From the NCBI RefSeq assembly GCF_003987335.1, contig NZ_PIPK01000003.1, forward strand, positions 62,001 through 126,000: a stretch of 64,000 nt of DNA, written 5' to 3'. Both the position numbers and the translations under genes were made by a program. Source of the stretch: Aliidiomarina maris. GTDB lineage: Bacteria; Pseudomonadota; Gammaproteobacteria; Enterobacterales; Alteromonadaceae. The notes under the pieces are model-generated. The model had not been told where the DNA came from and searched no databases. It worked only from the letters and a program-made list of their open reading frames with translations. Positions 63,438 to 64,000 of this stretch are shown here, one piece after another (the stretch's first letter is position 1; each line of letters begins with the position of its first letter).

Positions 63438-63836
63438 TTAGCGGCCTCCACTTAAGGCTTTTTGCATACCCTGAATACGGTCAGTTAGAAAGCGTAAACT
63501 GGCTTGGTATTCCATTGCATTTCTCATATACAAATTTCGTTCCACTTCTACTTCCACTGTGTTGCCATCGCCTGTATCTGGTTGATGTGGCGAACGAAAT
63601 AGCTCACGTGGCCGCGCTTCTAAGTTAAGCTCGAAATGCTTGCTGTGGGTTCTTGAAAGGCTATAGCCAGAGCGCTTAGACACCGCATTCAGCGCGTCTT
63701 GAAAGTTAATGTCTTTGGCTTTGTAGCCTGGCGTGTCGGCATTAGCTAAATTGCTGGCGATAACGCTCGCACGCGCCTCGCGGGCCAATAACGCCTGCGG
63801 GTGAATGCCTAAACCTTTATCGATACTAATTGCCAT
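63438..63836 (-). CDS. flgB: Proximal rod protein FlgB
   Basis: FlgB is the first rod subunit gene of the operon flgBCDE. The N terminus is AISIDKGLGIHPQALLAREA, then RASVIASNLANADTPGYKAK; the C-terminal VEVEVERNLYMRNAMEYQAS is also typical. Length 132. It is preceded by a sigma-54-type promoter, as expected for hook-basal body genes of polar flagella. Confidence 0.95.
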   Translation of the reverse strand: MAISIDKGLGIHPQALLAREARASVIASNLANADTPGYKAKDINFQDALNAVSKRSGYSLSRTHSKHFELNLEARPRELFRSPHQPDTGDGNTVEVEVERNLYMRNAMEYQASLRFLTDRIQGMQKALSGGR

Positions 63837-63892
63837 GATGACCTCGCCGTAACCTTAATAACACATTGGAGTGAAATGCTTGGTTAAGGTAA

Positions 63893-63909
63893 AGCAATAG
63901 TCATGCCAC
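63893..63909 (-). promoter_or_regulatory. Sigma-54 promoter of flgBCDE
   Basis: Minus strand GTGGCATG-ACTA-TTGCT; GG and GC are ten bases apart and the -12 TTGC is perfect. It lies about 57 bp before the flgB ATG. Confidence 0.78.
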
Positions 63910-63910
63910 T

Positions 63911-64000
63911 TTAGTAGCTGGGGATCAAAATCGGCATCTCGCGAGTGAGCATATACATCATTAAGGTATCTGCGGCGTGGCGCGCAATCAGCCGAATAGC
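63911..64000 (-). CDS. Possible C-terminal end of an unknown gene at the window edge
   Basis: On the minus strand a frame is open from the window end and stops with TAA at 63911-63913. It reads 29 residues ending LTREMPILIPSY. I cannot assign it. In relatives cheR or cheV often precede flgB, but this end does not look like the usual CheR or CheV terminus. It may be a chance frame. Confidence 0.2.
   Translation of the reverse strand, partial: AIRLIARHAADTLMMYMLTREMPILIPSY

Noticed and set aside
1-64000. tRNA, rRNA, insertion sequences, prophage or integron genes
   Set aside because: None were recognised in the coding or intergenic parts. The hairpins at 39727 and 42964 were considered as attC-like or mobile repeat elements but lack the needed core sites.

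Overview
The window is chromosomal DNA of a polarly flagellated marine-type gammaproteobacterium. Gene content and order (ccm operon, fliK-like/flhB-like pair, parC/parP chemotaxis genes, multiple short flagellins, legionaminic-type sugar operon) resemble the Alteromonadales, most like Idiomarina/Aliidiomarina. That placement is inferred from gene content only; no rRNA is present. Nearly all genes lie on the minus strand, so transcription mostly runs from high to low coordinates.

Layout in coordinate order. (1) 1-6118: cytochrome c maturation genes ccmABCDEFGH plus the first codons of ccmI. (2) 6225-7574, plus strand: a FliK-like protein and a small soluble FlhB C-domain homologue. (3) 7589-20398: chemotaxis and flagellar regulation, transcribed as flhA-flhF-flhG-fliA-cheY-cheZ-cheA-cheB-parC-parP-cheW-DUF2802. 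(4) 20529-22326: a four-gene minor pseudopilin cluster in the same order as E. coli ppdA-ppdB-ygdB-ppdC. (5) 22493-30047: housekeeping genes murJ and ribF-ileS-lspA-fkpB-ispH. (6) 30390-30656: rpsT, on the plus strand. (7) 30749-32470: two poorly characterised genes. (8) 32622-51918: a flagellar filament and glycosylation region. It holds a degenerate acyl-CoA-synthetase-like protein, a Maf glycosyltransferase, fliT, fliS, fliD, flaG, five flagellin genes and a seven-gene operon matching the legionaminic acid pathway. (9) 52110-63836: flgBCDE, flgFGH, flgIJK and flgL, with one unknown gene after flgL. The window ends just upstream of flgB.

How the genes fit together. FlhF and FlhG set flagellar position and number. 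FliA (sigma-28) is encoded here, and close matches to sigma-28 promoters with an identical 15-nt spacer lie before flaG and all five flagellins. Sigma-54-type promoters precede flgB and flgF. The Leg operon would make CMP-activated nonulosonic acid, and Maf would attach it to flagellins held by FliS. ParC and ParP would place the chemotaxis arrays at the pole.

Most unusual points: the Leg operon sits between two flagellin genes that share a 207-bp identical stretch in direct orientation; a possible sigma-54-driven small RNA with a pyrimidine-rich hairpin loop lies between flaG and the flagellins; a degenerate ANL-family protein neighbours Maf; and CheA carries a triple repeat in its ParP-facing linker. 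I saw no tRNA, rRNA, CRISPR array, transposase or prophage gene.
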